Below are positions 36,364 to 44,923 of a stretch of DNA of 64,000 nucleotides, in pieces. The DNA lies in the NCBI GenBank assembly GCA_964621185.1, contig CAZULM010000020.1:25762-89761 (forward strand), read 5' to 3'. The notes under the pieces were generated by a model, which had not been told where the DNA came from, made no database searches, and worked only from the letters and a program-made list of their open reading frames with translations. Numbering within the stretch: the stretch's first letter is position 1; every line of letters begins with the position of its first letter. The translations under genes were made by a program, and so were the position numbers. This stretch comes from M3007 sp964621185. Its GTDB lineage: Bacteria > Bacteroidota > Bacteroidia > Chitinophagales > Saprospiraceae.

Positions 36364-37056
36364 TTATTTCTTTGGTTGGGAACGATCAAGCACCTCGTCA
36401 ATCAGGCCGTATTCTTTGGCTTCTTCGCCGTTCAGCCAGTTGTCGCGGTCGCAGTCGGCCTCTACTTTTTCGTAAGGCTGACCGGTGTGCAGCACCAGGA
36501 TGTCGTACAGCGACTTCTGCATCTTTTTGATGAGCTTGTAGGAAATTTCGATGTCGGAAACTTGCCCGCTGGCGCCGCCGCTCGGCTGGTGCAGCATGAT
36601 CTGGCTGTGCTTCAGGCAACTGCGCTTGCCTTTTGCACCCGCCGACAACAGCACGGCGCCCATGCTCGCCGCAAGGCCGGTGCATATCGTCGCAATATCG
36701 GGCGACACGTACTGCATGGTGTCATAAATACCCAGACCGTCAATCACCGAACCGCCGGGGCTGTTGATGAAAATCTGTACGTCGCGCTTGGGGTCGGTAG
36801 ATTCCATGAACAGCAGCTGTGCCTGGATGACGTTGGAAACATAAGAATCCACGGGCAGGCCCAGGAAAATGATGCGGTCCATCATCAAACGGCTGAAAAC
36901 GTCGATGGCCTGCGCGTGCATGGGCCGCTCTTCGATAACCGCCGGGGTGAACGCCTGAATATTTGGGGTAGTGGCAGCAATGTATTTTTCGAGGTGCATG
37001 CTGCTCATGCCCAGGTGCCGCGTGGCAAATTTTTGAAACTCGTTTTTGTCGAACAT
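36364..37056 (-). CDS. clpP: ATP-dependent Clp protease proteolytic subunit ClpP
   Basis: This 230-residue serine protease has the triad Ser in GLAASMGAVLLSAG, His in QIMLHQPSGGASG and Asp in EYGLIDEVLD. The N-terminal extension (about 25 residues, FQKFATRHLGMSSMH) is of the usual kind for Bacteroidota. It forms the degradation chamber for ClpX substrates. An R2 repeat lies immediately upstream of its start codon. Confidence 0.97.
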   Translation of the reverse strand: MFDKNEFQKFATRHLGMSSMHLEKYIAATTPNIQAFTPAVIEERPMHAQAIDVFSRLMMDRIIFLGLPVDSYVSNVIQAQLLFMESTDPKRDVQIFINSPGGSVIDGLGIYDTMQYVSPDIATICTGLAASMGAVLLSAGAKGKRSCLKHSQIMLHQPSGGASGQVSDIEISYKLIKKMQKSLYDILVLHTGQPYEKVEADCDRDNWLNGEEAKEYGLIDEVLDRSQPKK

Positions 37057-37151
37057 ATACCAGGATTTGGGTGGATTTGATGGATGCTGAAAAGTTGATT
37101 TTCAATAGATTGCAATCATTCAATTTTCACAACCACTTTGCGTTGGCTATA
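37057..37151 (+). repeat. R2 intergenic repeat, copy 2
   Basis: ATACCAGGATTTGGGTGG to GCGTTGGCTATA. It touches the clpP start codon (37054-37056) and so is the 5' leader of the clpP mRNA. Confidence 0.8.
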
Positions 37152-37208
37152 AATAGATTTCTTTTGAGGCAGGTTAAACAGCGAATCGTTGTTAGTTGTT
37201 CGTTGTTG

Positions 37209-37325
37209 GTTGTTGGTTGTTCGTTGTTCGGTCACCATTGCTCGATGGCTGATTGCAAATTCGGGTTATTGACCAAGCCAAGCGATAGCTGGATGCTGTG
37301 CAACGAACAACGAACAACCAACAAC
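37209..37325. repeat. Low-complexity inverted repeat between tig and clpP
   Basis: A perfect 22-bp inverted repeat (37209-37230 with 37304-37325), built of GTTGTTGGTTGTTCG-type units, flanks 73 nt. It begins 4 nt after the stop of tig (minus strand) and could fold at the end of that mRNA. Confidence 0.7.
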
Positions 37326-37329
37326 GAAT

Positions 37330-38751
37330 CTACCCCTCCAACAGCGTCGCGCCTTCTGCTTGCTCCGCCTCCGCTTTGGCATTTATCGCTTCAAGTATCT
37401 TGTGAAATTCATCGGAGGCGATGGGCTTGTCCTTCACCGTCACCTGGGAACGGATGGCTTCGAAAATCTTGTCGAGCTCCAGGTCGCGGCGGGTATTCTC
37501 CACGTCTTCCTTGTTTTCCATCAAACGCTCCACGCTGCTTTCGATCAAGTATTCTGGGATGGAGGCGTTCACGCCAAAGTAGCTGCGCACCTTGGCGGCA
37601 TAGGCGGCTTTTATGGCTTCTTCCGTTACGTTGACATTGAAGTCGGTCTTTATCTTGTCGCGGATGATGGTCCAGCGCAGGTTTTCGGCAAAGGCGGGGT
37701 ATGCGTTCTCAATGGACTCCTCCGACAATTTCCCTTCGTTGGTGTAACGCAGCCAGCGTTTCAGGAAGGTATCAGGCAGTGCGATCTTGTTGTTTTCCAG
37801 CAAGCGCTCCTGGAACGAGCGCATCAGCAAGGCGTTGGCGCGGATGTCGTAGAATTTTTCGATGTTCTTCTTCAATTCCTCCACGGCCCCTTCCTTGGTG
37901 GTGATGTCCTTGTTGCCAAAATAGCCCTCAAAGAAAGCCTCGTCCATTTCAGCCTCTTCCAGTCGGATCACCTCCGTGATGCTGCCTTCAAACATATCGC
38001 CAACTACGCGGTCGTCGTCGGCTTCCAGCTTGAGGATATGCTTGCGGTAGGCCGCTTCTTTCGGGTGGTTCTCCAGGGTGCGGGCGTTGAAGCGCAGGGT
38101 ATCGCCTTTTTTGAGCGACAACAGCTGTTCGCGCACCGCTTCGTCGGCAACCGTTTTCACCAGCACGGAGATGTCAACTTCCAGGCCGCCTTCTTTGGGC
38201 TGCTCGCCGTCAAGCTCGGCGGCAGCCAGGCGCACCATGTCGTTTTCTAAGATAGAATCTTCCACCTCCTTGCGCTCGCCCATGCGCTTGCGGGCGAACT
38301 CCAGGTCTTCCTCGGCAAGTTCGGCCAGGTTGGATATGGCATAGCGCTCGAACACCGATTTTTTGTCGAGACCCTCGATATCGAAGGCGGGCACCAGGCC
38401 CACCTCATATTTCACGGAATACTCCGGGGCGGGGTCGCTGATCTTGAAGGCGAACCGCTCCTGGTCTTCCGTGGGGAGCGGCTGCCCCAAAACGTCCAAT
38501 TTGTGCTCGCGCAGGTAAGCGTACAGCTCGTCGGCCAGCAGTTCGTTCAACGTGTCGCCAAAAATGGCCGAGCCGTAAAGCTTTTTGATGTAATCCATCG
38601 GCACCTGGCCAGGGCGAAAGCCCTTGACGGGCGCGCGCTTGCGGAATTTCTTGAGCTCGGCATCGAGCTTGGGCTTCAATTCTTCACGGGTAACGGTGAC
38701 GGTCAGGATGGCTGAGCTGTTGTCTATGTCTTGTCGGACAACGGTGGGCAT
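37330..38751 (-). CDS. tig: Trigger factor (ribosome-associated chaperone)
   Basis: This 473-residue protein uses the ATG at 38751 (MPTVVRQDIDNSS). An open frame to 38901 would run into the tRNA region. The N-terminal ribosome-binding domain has the signature FRKRAPVKGFRPGQVPMDYI, matching the conserved GFRxGxxP motif. A central PPIase-like segment follows, though the FKBP core is diverged (GDTLRFNARTL). The C-terminal helical arms end in a charged tail. Slightly long for the family. It precedes clpP and clpX on the strand, a common order. Confidence 0.93.
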   Translation of the reverse strand: MPTVVRQDIDNSSAILTVTVTREELKPKLDAELKKFRKRAPVKGFRPGQVPMDYIKKLYGSAIFGDTLNELLADELYAYLREHKLDVLGQPLPTEDQERFAFKISDPAPEYSVKYEVGLVPAFDIEGLDKKSVFERYAISNLAELAEEDLEFARKRMGERKEVEDSILENDMVRLAAAELDGEQPKEGGLEVDISVLVKTVADEAVREQLLSLKKGDTLRFNARTLENHPKEAAYRKHILKLEADDDRVVGDMFEGSITEVIRLEEAEMDEAFFEGYFGNKDITTKEGAVEELKKNIEKFYDIRANALLMRSFQERLLENNKIALPDTFLKRWLRYTNEGKLSEESIENAYPAFAENLRWTIIRDKIKTDFNVNVTEEAIKAAYAAKVRSYFGVNASIPEYLIESSVERLMENKEDVENTRRDLELDKIFEAIRSQVTVKDKPIASDEFHKILEAINAKAEAEQAEGATLLEG

Positions 38752-38874
38752 GTGTGGAAAATTTCGATGGTGAGCCGGCCTCTTGGCGGCATCATCAGGG
38801 GAGCCCTGTTGGTGCCGCCAAAAGGCCGGGGGTTTGGTTGATTGTTGTTGCAGTGCTGCATCCAGCACTGGGAG

Positions 38875-38956
38875 TGCGGGCGGAGGGACTCGAACCCCCA
38901 TGCCTCGCGGCGCCAGATCCTAAGTCTGGTACGTCTACCAATTTCGCCACGCCCGC
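38875..38956 (-). tRNA. tRNA-Leu (anticodon TAG)
   Basis: The cloverleaf folds with a 7-bp acceptor GCGGGCG/CGCCCGC, D arm TGGCGAAATTGGTAGAC, anticodon arm CCAGA-CTTAGGA-TCTGG (TAG), a variable arm and T arm GGGGGTTCGAGTCCC. Discriminator A fits Leu. CCA is not encoded. It lies 123 nt upstream of tig on the same strand. Confidence 0.96.
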
Positions 38957-38972
38957 ATTGATGTCAAAGCTG

Positions 38973-39009
38973 CCTTTTTGAAAAAAAAACGCCTGCTTTT
39001 TCAAAAAGG
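38973..39009. other. Hairpin between candidate promoter and tRNA-Leu
   Basis: A 13-bp perfect inverted repeat CCTTTTTGAAAAA/TTTTTCAAAAAGG with an 11-nt loop lies just upstream of the tRNA. It may be a processing site or a terminator-like structure facing the tRNA gene. Confidence 0.5.
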
Positions 39010-39013
39010 AGCG

Positions 39014-39021
39014 CAAAAGTA
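39014..39021 (-). promoter_or_regulatory. Candidate -7 element for tRNA-Leu/tig
   Basis: The minus-strand octamer TACTTTTG matches TAnnTTTG, 58 nt before the tRNA. No good -33 TTG was seen. Confidence 0.35.
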
Positions 39022-39082
39022 CGCATTTCCGGGGAAACGTAGTTAGAATGAATAGAAATTAATTGACAGAAAACATCCGCCA

Positions 39083-39114
39083 TTGCGCTGTGCGAAAACT
39101 TTGCATTATTTTTG
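39083..39114 (+). promoter_or_regulatory. Promoter of rel
   Basis: TTG (39083-39085), 21 nt and TATTTTTG (39107-39114), 22 nt upstream of the start codon at 39136, match the Bacteroidetes consensus. Confidence 0.6.
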
Positions 39115-39135
39115 TGATAACTTCACACGGAGCGC

Positions 39136-41379
39136 ATGTTATTAGACGCCGACATTGATCCAAAAAAATCCGTCCTGACAGACGAGGAATCCGAACGCCA
39201 GCTCATACTCCAGGCGTATCGCGACCTGCTGCACTGTTTCAAGACGAAGCTCAACGACGAGGACAAAAAAAACCTGCGCGCAGCTTTCGACATGGCCGTG
39301 GAAGCCCACAAAGAACAACGCCGCAAATCGGGCGAGCCATACATCCTGCACCCCATCGAAGTGGCGCGTATCTGCGTGGAAGAGATCGGCCTGGGCCCCA
39401 CCGCCGCCGTCTGCGCCCTCCTGCACGACGTGGTGGAAGACACCGCCGTCAGCCTCAAAGACATCCATGAGCAGTTCGGCGACCGCGTGGCGCTCATCGT
39501 CGATGGCCTCACCAAGCTCGACGGCCTCCACGAAACCGAGAGCCCCCAAGCCGAAAACCTCGGCAAAGTGCTGCGCACCATGCTCTCCGACGTGCGCGTC
39601 GTGCTCATCAAAATGGCCGACCGCCTGCACAACATGCGCACCATCAAGAGCATGCCCGAGCACAAGCAGAAAAAAATCGCGGCGGAAACCTCATTTATCT
39701 ATGCCCCCGTGGCGCACCGCCTCGGCCTGCACAAGATCAAGACCGAGCTCGACGACATCTGCTTCAAGATCGAGCACCCAGAAGAGTACAAAGACATCGC
39801 CCGGAAACTGGAGGAAAAACTGAAGATCCGCGGTGAGTACATCCAAAAGTTCATCGACCGCCTGCACGAGATTTTCAAAGACCTCGATTTCCCCTACCGC
39901 ATCACCGGCAGACCAAAGTCCATCCACTCGATATGGCGCAAAATAAACACCAAGAACGTCGCCTTTGAGAACATCTTCGACCTGTTCGCCGTGAGGGTCA
40001 TCATCGACGTGCCCAAGGAACTGGAAAAACGCCGCGCCTGGGACGTCTATTCCTATATCACCGACCATTTCCAGCCCGTCACCGAGCGCCTGCGCGACTG
40101 GATCACCTCGCCCAAATCGAACGGCTACGAATCGCTTCAAACCACCGTGATGGGACTCGACAACAAGTTCGTGGAAGTGCAGATCCGCAGCGAGCGCATG
40201 AACGAGATCGCCGAGCGCGGCTTCGCGGCCCACTGGAAATACAAAGCCGGCGGGAAAAAAGGCGACCCCGACGTGTATGAAAAATGGCTGAGCCGCGTCC
40301 GCGAGACCATCGAAACCTCCTCCGGCAATGCCATCGAGCTGCTCGCCGACATCCGCAGCGAGCTGTTCACCGAGGAAGTGCACGTGTTCACCCCCAAAGG
40401 CGAGATGAAGACCATGCCCGAAGGCGCCACCGCCCTCGACTTCGCCTTCAGCATACACTCCGACATCGGCTGCACCTGCCGCGCCGTGCGCATCAACAAC
40501 CGCGTGCTCTCCATCCACTACAAGCTGCAAGACGGCGACCAGGTAGAGATCATCACCGACAAGAGCCAGAAACCCAGCGAGGACTGGCTGCAGCACGTCG
40601 TCACCTCCAAGGCAAAAAACCGCATCCGCTCGGCCCTCAAAGAGGAAAAGCGCGTGCAGGCCACCTTCGGAAAGGAGATACTGGAGCGCAAACTGAACGC
40701 CCTGAAAGTGCCCGTGGAGGAGAACTGCGACATGCTGGTGAAATGGTACAACTACCACGACCGGCTCGAATTCCTCAGCGCCATCTACCTGGAACAGGTG
40801 GACCTGCGGCTCATAAACAAGAACTTCCGCGCCGATGGCTTGTACCTGGTGGAAAAAGAACAGCCAAAGGCAAGGACAGGAGAAGAAGGCGGCCCGATCA
40901 ACATCCGGAAAAACAAGGGCGACACCAAAGCCGAAGTCATCATCAACGACGAGCCTGGCAGCTACTACCAATACTCCTTTGCCAACTGCTGCAACCCCGT
41001 GCAGGGCGACAAAATATTCGGCTTCGTGCTGGTGCAGGGCGGCGTCAAAATACACCGTTCCGACTGCCCCAACGCCAACAACCTCCTGGCCCAATACGGC
41101 CACCGCATCCTGAAAGCTACCTGGGGCAACACCTCCAAATCCGACTTCCTCACCAAGATCATCGTCACGGGCATCGACACCGGCCCCGGCGTGATCCAGC
41201 AACTGACCAACCGAATTTATGACCTGGGCATCAACATCCGCTCCTTCGAGATTTCAGGAGAAGGCGGCTATTTCGAGGGCCGCCTGGGGCTGATCGTGGT
41301 CAATACCAACCAGTTGCAGCACGCCATTTTGGAATTGCGGAAGTTTGAGTGGGTGTCGAATGTGACGCGGGCGGATTAG
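39136..41379 (+). CDS. rel: Bifunctional (p)ppGpp synthetase/hydrolase, Rel/SpoT type
   Basis: This 747-residue protein has an HD hydrolase domain (about 50-200) with HPIEVARIC and the HDxxED motif in LLHDVVEDT. The synthetase domain (about 240-360) has RITGRPKSIHSIWRK and NGYESLQTTV, followed by a TGS domain (about 405-465; EVHVFTPKGEMKTMPEG). A zinc-finger/helical region has FANCCNPVQGD, and a C-terminal ACT domain (about 665-745) completes it. Both catalytic sites look intact. It controls the stringent response. ATG 39136 has GGAG about 7 nt upstream. Monocistronic. Confidence 0.97.
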   Translation: MLLDADIDPKKSVLTDEESERQLILQAYRDLLHCFKTKLNDEDKKNLRAAFDMAVEAHKEQRRKSGEPYILHPIEVARICVEEIGLGPTAAVCALLHDVVEDTAVSLKDIHEQFGDRVALIVDGLTKLDGLHETESPQAENLGKVLRTMLSDVRVVLIKMADRLHNMRTIKSMPEHKQKKIAAETSFIYAPVAHRLGLHKIKTELDDICFKIEHPEEYKDIARKLEEKLKIRGEYIQKFIDRLHEIFKDLDFPYRITGRPKSIHSIWRKINTKNVAFENIFDLFAVRVIIDVPKELEKRRAWDVYSYITDHFQPVTERLRDWITSPKSNGYESLQTTVMGLDNKFVEVQIRSERMNEIAERGFAAHWKYKAGGKKGDPDVYEKWLSRVRETIETSSGNAIELLADIRSELFTEEVHVFTPKGEMKTMPEGATALDFAFSIHSDIGCTCRAVRINNRVLSIHYKLQDGDQVEIITDKSQKPSEDWLQHVVTSKAKNRIRSALKEEKRVQATFGKEILERKLNALKVPVEENCDMLVKWYNYHDRLEFLSAIYLEQVDLRLINKNFRADGLYLVEKEQPKARTGEEGGPINIRKNKGDTKAEVIINDEPGSYYQYSFANCCNPVQGDKIFGFVLVQGGVKIHRSDCPNANNLLAQYGHRILKATWGNTSKSDFLTKIIVTGIDTGPGVIQQLTNRIYDLGINIRSFEISGEGGYFEGRLGLIVVNTNQLQHAILELRKFEWVSNVTRAD

Positions 41380-41468
41380 CGTCTGCTGATTGGTTTGGCA
41401 TCTTTGCATGGCGCAAGCATCCAGCCGGTGGCTCTGGCGGCACATTTTCGAGCCTTTGATTTGTCATT

Positions 41469-41524
41469 CTTGTAAGAATCCGTCCACGTAAAAAGGGGAA
41501 GGTAAACGGCAATGTTGTTGACTT
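41469..41524. repeat. 56-bp element shared with 4051-4106
   Basis: About 70% ungapped identity to the element at the 5' edge of DUF4143 copy 1. Here it lies 42 nt past the 3' end of DUF4143 copy 2. The gap 41380-41565 contains nothing else recognisable. Confidence 0.5.
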
Positions 41525-41565
41525 GTGTACACTGAGTGCACTATACCTGCTTATTCTTTCTCTGC

Positions 41566-42430
41566 TCACATTAAAAAACCGCCCCAAACCATCCCGTCAA
41601 ATGCAGCCAGCGGTTTTTTTACCACCACGTGGCAATCGGTGATCTCAAGGTTTTTGGCTAGGTTTTGCAGGCTTTTCAGGTCGGAGGCCGTGGCCGTTTC
41701 TTTTGCTTCAAAAGCGGTCGCTTTGTTCAGGATAAAATCGATTTCGCGGCCGGTCTTCATTTGGTAGTAGGCGATTTCACCGAAATGCAGGAGCTGGTTG
41801 AACACCGCATTTTCAAACTTCGCGCCGCTGCTCAAGTCCGCCACTGCGGCGGCGATGCCGTTGTCGAGGAAATAGACCTTCCGGGCTTTTACGATCTCCC
41901 TGTCGGGGCTGTTGGCCAATACCGGGATGGAACGGATCAGATAGGATTGCTCCAACAAGTGCAGGTAATTTTCAACGGTTGACCGATTCAGGCCAAGGAG
42001 CTTGGTCAGCTTCGTAATCTCCAGCTTGGAGCCAATACGGGAAGCCAGTAGCCTGACAAGCCGGAAAACATCCGCCGACCTTTTAATATCGGTGATCGAA
42101 ATGATGTCAAAATTGATGTAGGAGCTCAGGATGTCCGAAATGAGGTCCCGTTTGTCGGAAACCGTATCGGCTAGCACAACTTCCGGGAAGCCACCAAATT
42201 GTATGTATTCATCGTAATAATGCTTTAGCCGCTCATATTCCGCCAGGATAAACGGACGCGCCGAAAACCTGCCTTCCGATGGGAACACCACGCCCTTGAA
42301 CCGGAGCAACTCATTGAACGTCAATGGGAAAATTTCAAAAATTTTCTTCCTGCCAGCCAACGACTCGCTGAACCAACAACTGAACCCCTGCAAAGGCCAA
42401 ACGGTGGAATACACGCCCAAGCCAGGCGCA
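41566..42430 (-). pseudogene. N-terminally deleted AAA/DUF4143 ATPase, copy 2
   Basis: The family match starts near FSESLAGRKKIFEIFPLTF (about 42385) and continues to the stop. It includes LKHYYDEYIQFGGFPEVVLA, the winged-helix-like LTKLLGLNRSTVENYLHLLE and the nuclease-like tail YQMKTGREIDFILNK. The AAA domain with Walker A and B is gone. The frame is open upstream to 42618, but that part is antisense to the FGE gene and unlike the family. The 3' ~230 bp are about 95% identical to copy 1 at 3640-3876. A perfect palindrome sits at the 5' breakpoint. Confidence 0.75.
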
Positions 42431-42463
42431 AGTTTTGACAACTTTTGAAAAGTTGTCAAAACT
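42431..42463. repeat. 33-bp perfect palindrome at the breakpoint
   Basis: AGTTTTGACAACTTTT, one G, then its exact reverse complement. It lies between the truncated DUF4143 gene (left, minus) and the truncated FGE gene (right, plus), so both breakpoints meet here. Confidence 0.85.
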
Positions 42464-42541
42464 GACACTGTACAATCCAGACAATACACCCTCTGCCTCG
42501 ACAGCCCCGAAGACACGCTCCTGTGGCGGGAACGCCAGGCT

Positions 42542-44230
42542 TTGGACTGGATAGACATTGGCGCTTTTGCCCGGGTGGACAGCTTAGTCCAGGAACCCAA
42601 GCCCAGCCGTGTCGACACCCTGCTGGCGCGCGAGATTTTGGAAAACCTGCTGTGTGCTTACTACAATAAAGGCGTGTATTTCTACGGCAATAACATGCGC
42701 GACAGCGCCTGTTATTGCTTCGAAAAAGCCAATTACCTGAACAACAGCCCCGAACTCAGGCAAGCGCTGGCCTGGTGTGGCGCCCCCGACACCGCCGCCA
42801 CGCCCCGCATCCGGCTGCTCGGGCCCATAACCATCACGGTGCAGGATGCCGCCACCCTTGCCCCGCTCGACGGCGCGCAGGTGCTTGCCCAGGGCATGAA
42901 GCCCGGCGCCCTGCGGCGACAGGGCGGGCGGCTCACCCTCAGGCCACCGGCCGATTGGGCCAGCCCCGTGGTCAGGCTGTTCGTAAAAGCCGAGGGCTAC
43001 TTAGATTCTGCGTTTACCCTCTCTATGGACGGGGTGCGGGCTTTCCCCGCCCTGGGCCTGCGGAAAGACACAGAAGCCCGCTGGACGGTACGCGGGCAGG
43101 TGCGCGATGCCGCCGACAATGCGCCCATGCCCGGAGTGCTGATAAGCGTGAGCAGCCAGACCACCCCGACGCTCAGCGACGCCACGGGCGGGTTCGAGCT
43201 GCGGCTGCCCTTGAATTACAGCAACACAGCGGCAGCTTACAGCATAGAATTCAAGCATATAGGCTATGAAACCCAGCGGCGGGAACTCCAGGTGGAGCTT
43301 CGGAAAAAGCCCGATGACCTTGGCGCGGTTTTGATGAAAATGACAGCGCCGCCACCAGTGACCACGCCTGCTGCCAGCACCGTGACCGATGGCTGGAAAC
43401 CTGGTACCGATGCCGGCGGGAGCAATACGGCTGCAATACCCTTTGCGATACCGGAAATGGTGGCAGTGCCGGGCGGAACGTTTTTGATGGGCAGTACTAA
43501 AAAGGATAAAGATGCCCAAGATGATGAATTCCCGCAGCATGAGGTGCGTATTGCGAGCTTTGAAATGGGGAAATACGAAGTGACGAACGCGGAATTTGTG
43601 GCGTTTTTGAATGAGAAAGGGAACCAGGTGGAGGGCGGCGTGGAATGGATCAACCTGGACGGCAGTATTGGTAGAGAAAAATGCCGGATAATGACCGACG
43701 GCAAATCGTTCACCATTGAAAAAGACTACGAAAAGCACCCGGTCCTTTATGTCTCCGGGTATGGCGCAAATGCCTACTGCAACTGGCTCAGCGAAAAAAC
43801 GAAACAGCGGTTCCGCTTGCCCACGGAGGCAGAATGGGAGTACGCCGCTCGCGGCGGGCAAGCCGGCCTCAAGGAGGGCTTTACGTATGCTGGCAGCAAT
43901 AAAATTGACGAAGTGGCATGGTATTACGGCAATTCTGGGTCAGTTGCGCATCCGGTCGGCGGAAAGGCAAAAAACCAGCTCGGTCTGTTTGACATGAGCG
44001 GCAACATTTGGGAATGGCGTTCCGACAACTGGCACGACAATTACAAAGGCGCGCCCAAAGATGGGTCTTCCTGGACAGAAGGCGGCGATGCCAGTCGCGT
44101 AGTGTTGCGGTGCGGCTCGTGGGGCGACAATGTTAACGTTTGCCGCGTGGCCGACCGCAACAGGAACGTCCGGAACGACCGGGTCAACAATGTTGGGTTT
44201 CGCTGCGCCAGGGCGAGGGGGGGCAATTAA
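42542..44230 (+). CDS. 5'-truncated FGE-domain protein, DGR target 2
   Basis: The open frame runs from a TGA at 42446-42448 to the stop. The TTG at 42542 is the first possible start, and the first ATG is 42694. The N-terminal LCLDSPEDTLLWRERQALDW region aligns with residues near 860 of the 1495-residue protein at 6370-10857 (WFESPLDDEALRLNNQA). The TM helices and everything before them are missing. Next come carboxypeptidase-regulatory-like beta domains (about 90-240) and an FGE domain (about 300-562; VPGGTFLMGS, FRLPTEAEWEYAARGG, DMSGNIWEW). VR2 encodes the last ~40 residues. No signal peptide. It is probably a relic of a second ternary-system subunit and may still be translated. Confidence 0.75.
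   Translation: MDWIDIGAFARVDSLVQEPKPSRVDTLLAREILENLLCAYYNKGVYFYGNNMRDSACYCFEKANYLNNSPELRQALAWCGAPDTAATPRIRLLGPITITVQDAATLAPLDGAQVLAQGMKPGALRRQGGRLTLRPPADWASPVVRLFVKAEGYLDSAFTLSMDGVRAFPALGLRKDTEARWTVRGQVRDAADNAPMPGVLISVSSQTTPTLSDATGGFELRLPLNYSNTAAAYSIEFKHIGYETQRRELQVELRKKPDDLGAVLMKMTAPPPVTTPAASTVTDGWKPGTDAGGSNTAAIPFAIPEMVAVPGGTFLMGSTKKDKDAQDDEFPQHEVRIASFEMGKYEVTNAEFVAFLNEKGNQVEGGVEWINLDGSIGREKCRIMTDGKSFTIEKDYEKHPVLYVSGYGANAYCNWLSEKTKQRFRLPTEAEWEYAARGGQAGLKEGFTYAGSNKIDEVAWYYGNSGSVAHPVGGKAKNQLGLFDMSGNIWEWRSDNWHDNYKGAPKDGSSWTEGGDASRVVLRCGSWGDNVNVCRVADRNRNVRNDRVNNVGFRCARARGGN
44101..44210 (+). repeat. DGR variable repeat VR2
   Basis: These 110 nt align without gaps to 44814-44923 with 17 mismatches. 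Fourteen are at template adenines (of 34). The other three are G to T at 44111 and TC to GT at 44147-44148. The last 24 nt are identical. The G to T change turns the conserved RGGSW of FGE proteins into RCGSW. Confidence 0.95.
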
Positions 44231-44242
44231 CCCTTTGCACTA

Positions 44243-44259
44243 TTACCCTTTTACCCTTT
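44243..44259 (+). repeat. 17-mer shared with the end of DGR target 1
   Basis: TTACCCTTTTACCCTTT, 12 nt after the stop, as at 10870-10886. Confidence 0.6.
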
Positions 44260-44291
44260 GCCCTTTTTTATTTTTTCTTTCCGGCGATACA

Positions 44292-44550
44292 GTCGAGCCT
44301 GGCCATCGCATAATTTGAAGGTACAGCACCATGCCCGGCCACTTGGTCTGACGACTCAAAGTCGTCTGACCAGTAAGTACACCACAATGCCTACCTTTCC
44401 CAAGCACCGCCAAGCTTGAAAAACTGCTGTGTTTTTATGCTGAAAAAGCCATATTGGAAGGGTCTAAATCATATCTGCTTACTGGTCAGACGACTTTGAG
44501 TCGTCAGACCAGGTGGTCAGCCTGACAATTATGCGCTGGCAAGGCTCGAC
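44292..44550. repeat. Nested inverted-repeat element (MITE-like)
   Basis: The outer arms 44292-44315 and 44527-44550 match over 24 bp with two mismatches (GTCGAGCC..GCATAATT). The inner arms 44345-44377 and 44478-44510 are a perfect 33-bp inverted repeat, and each arm itself contains a TCTGACGACT..AGTCGTCTGA dyad. There is no open frame inside. It lies between VR2 and TR2. The 44551-44813 stretch has GGCCTCCGAGGCC and no gene. Confidence 0.8.
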
Positions 44551-44813
44551 GCTACAGAGGCCCTGTGGCGCTTGGGGCATTCCGGCTACAGAAGTTAGGC
44601 CTCCGAGGCCGAGCAACACTTGGTTTTATTATGCGCTGACCACGCTCGGCAGTAAAGCCGGAAATTTTTTTTTGAAAAAGGCGATATGCCAAACGGAAAA
44701 TGGCATACGAAAATGTCAGTGGGCGAATCCCTGCTAATCAAAATAATCCATCTTGAAAACTTCACAAATCACTGTAATACTGGTATATCTGTACCGGGTA
44801 TTGCCTGCACCGC

Positions 44814-44923
44814 AGTGTTGCGGGGCGGCTCGTGGAACAACAATGATAACAATTGCCGCTCGGCCAACCGCAACAGGAACAACCGAAACAACAGGAACAA
44901 CAATGTTGGGTTTCGCTGCGCCA
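44814..44923 (+). repeat. DGR template repeat TR2
   Basis: This is the adenine-rich partner of VR2, on the same strand and 604 nt after it. In the VR frame it encodes SWNNNDNNC and NRNRNNRNNRNNN. An ORF through it is just translated template. It keeps the conserved RGGSW that VR2 has lost. A hairpin-rich segment and a terminator follow. Confidence 0.95.

Noticed and set aside
35305..37080. A 591-codon plus-strand frame
   Set aside because: It is the antisense shadow of clpX and clpP, whose motifs are unmistakable on the minus strand.
39691..41202. A 503-codon minus-strand frame
   Set aside because: It is the shadow of rel; its composition (long His/Val/Phe-rich runs) and lack of motifs show it is not a gene.
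42431..42618. N-terminal extension of DUF4143 copy 2
   Set aside because: This part is antisense to the FGE gene, unlike the family, and lies beyond the breakpoint palindrome.
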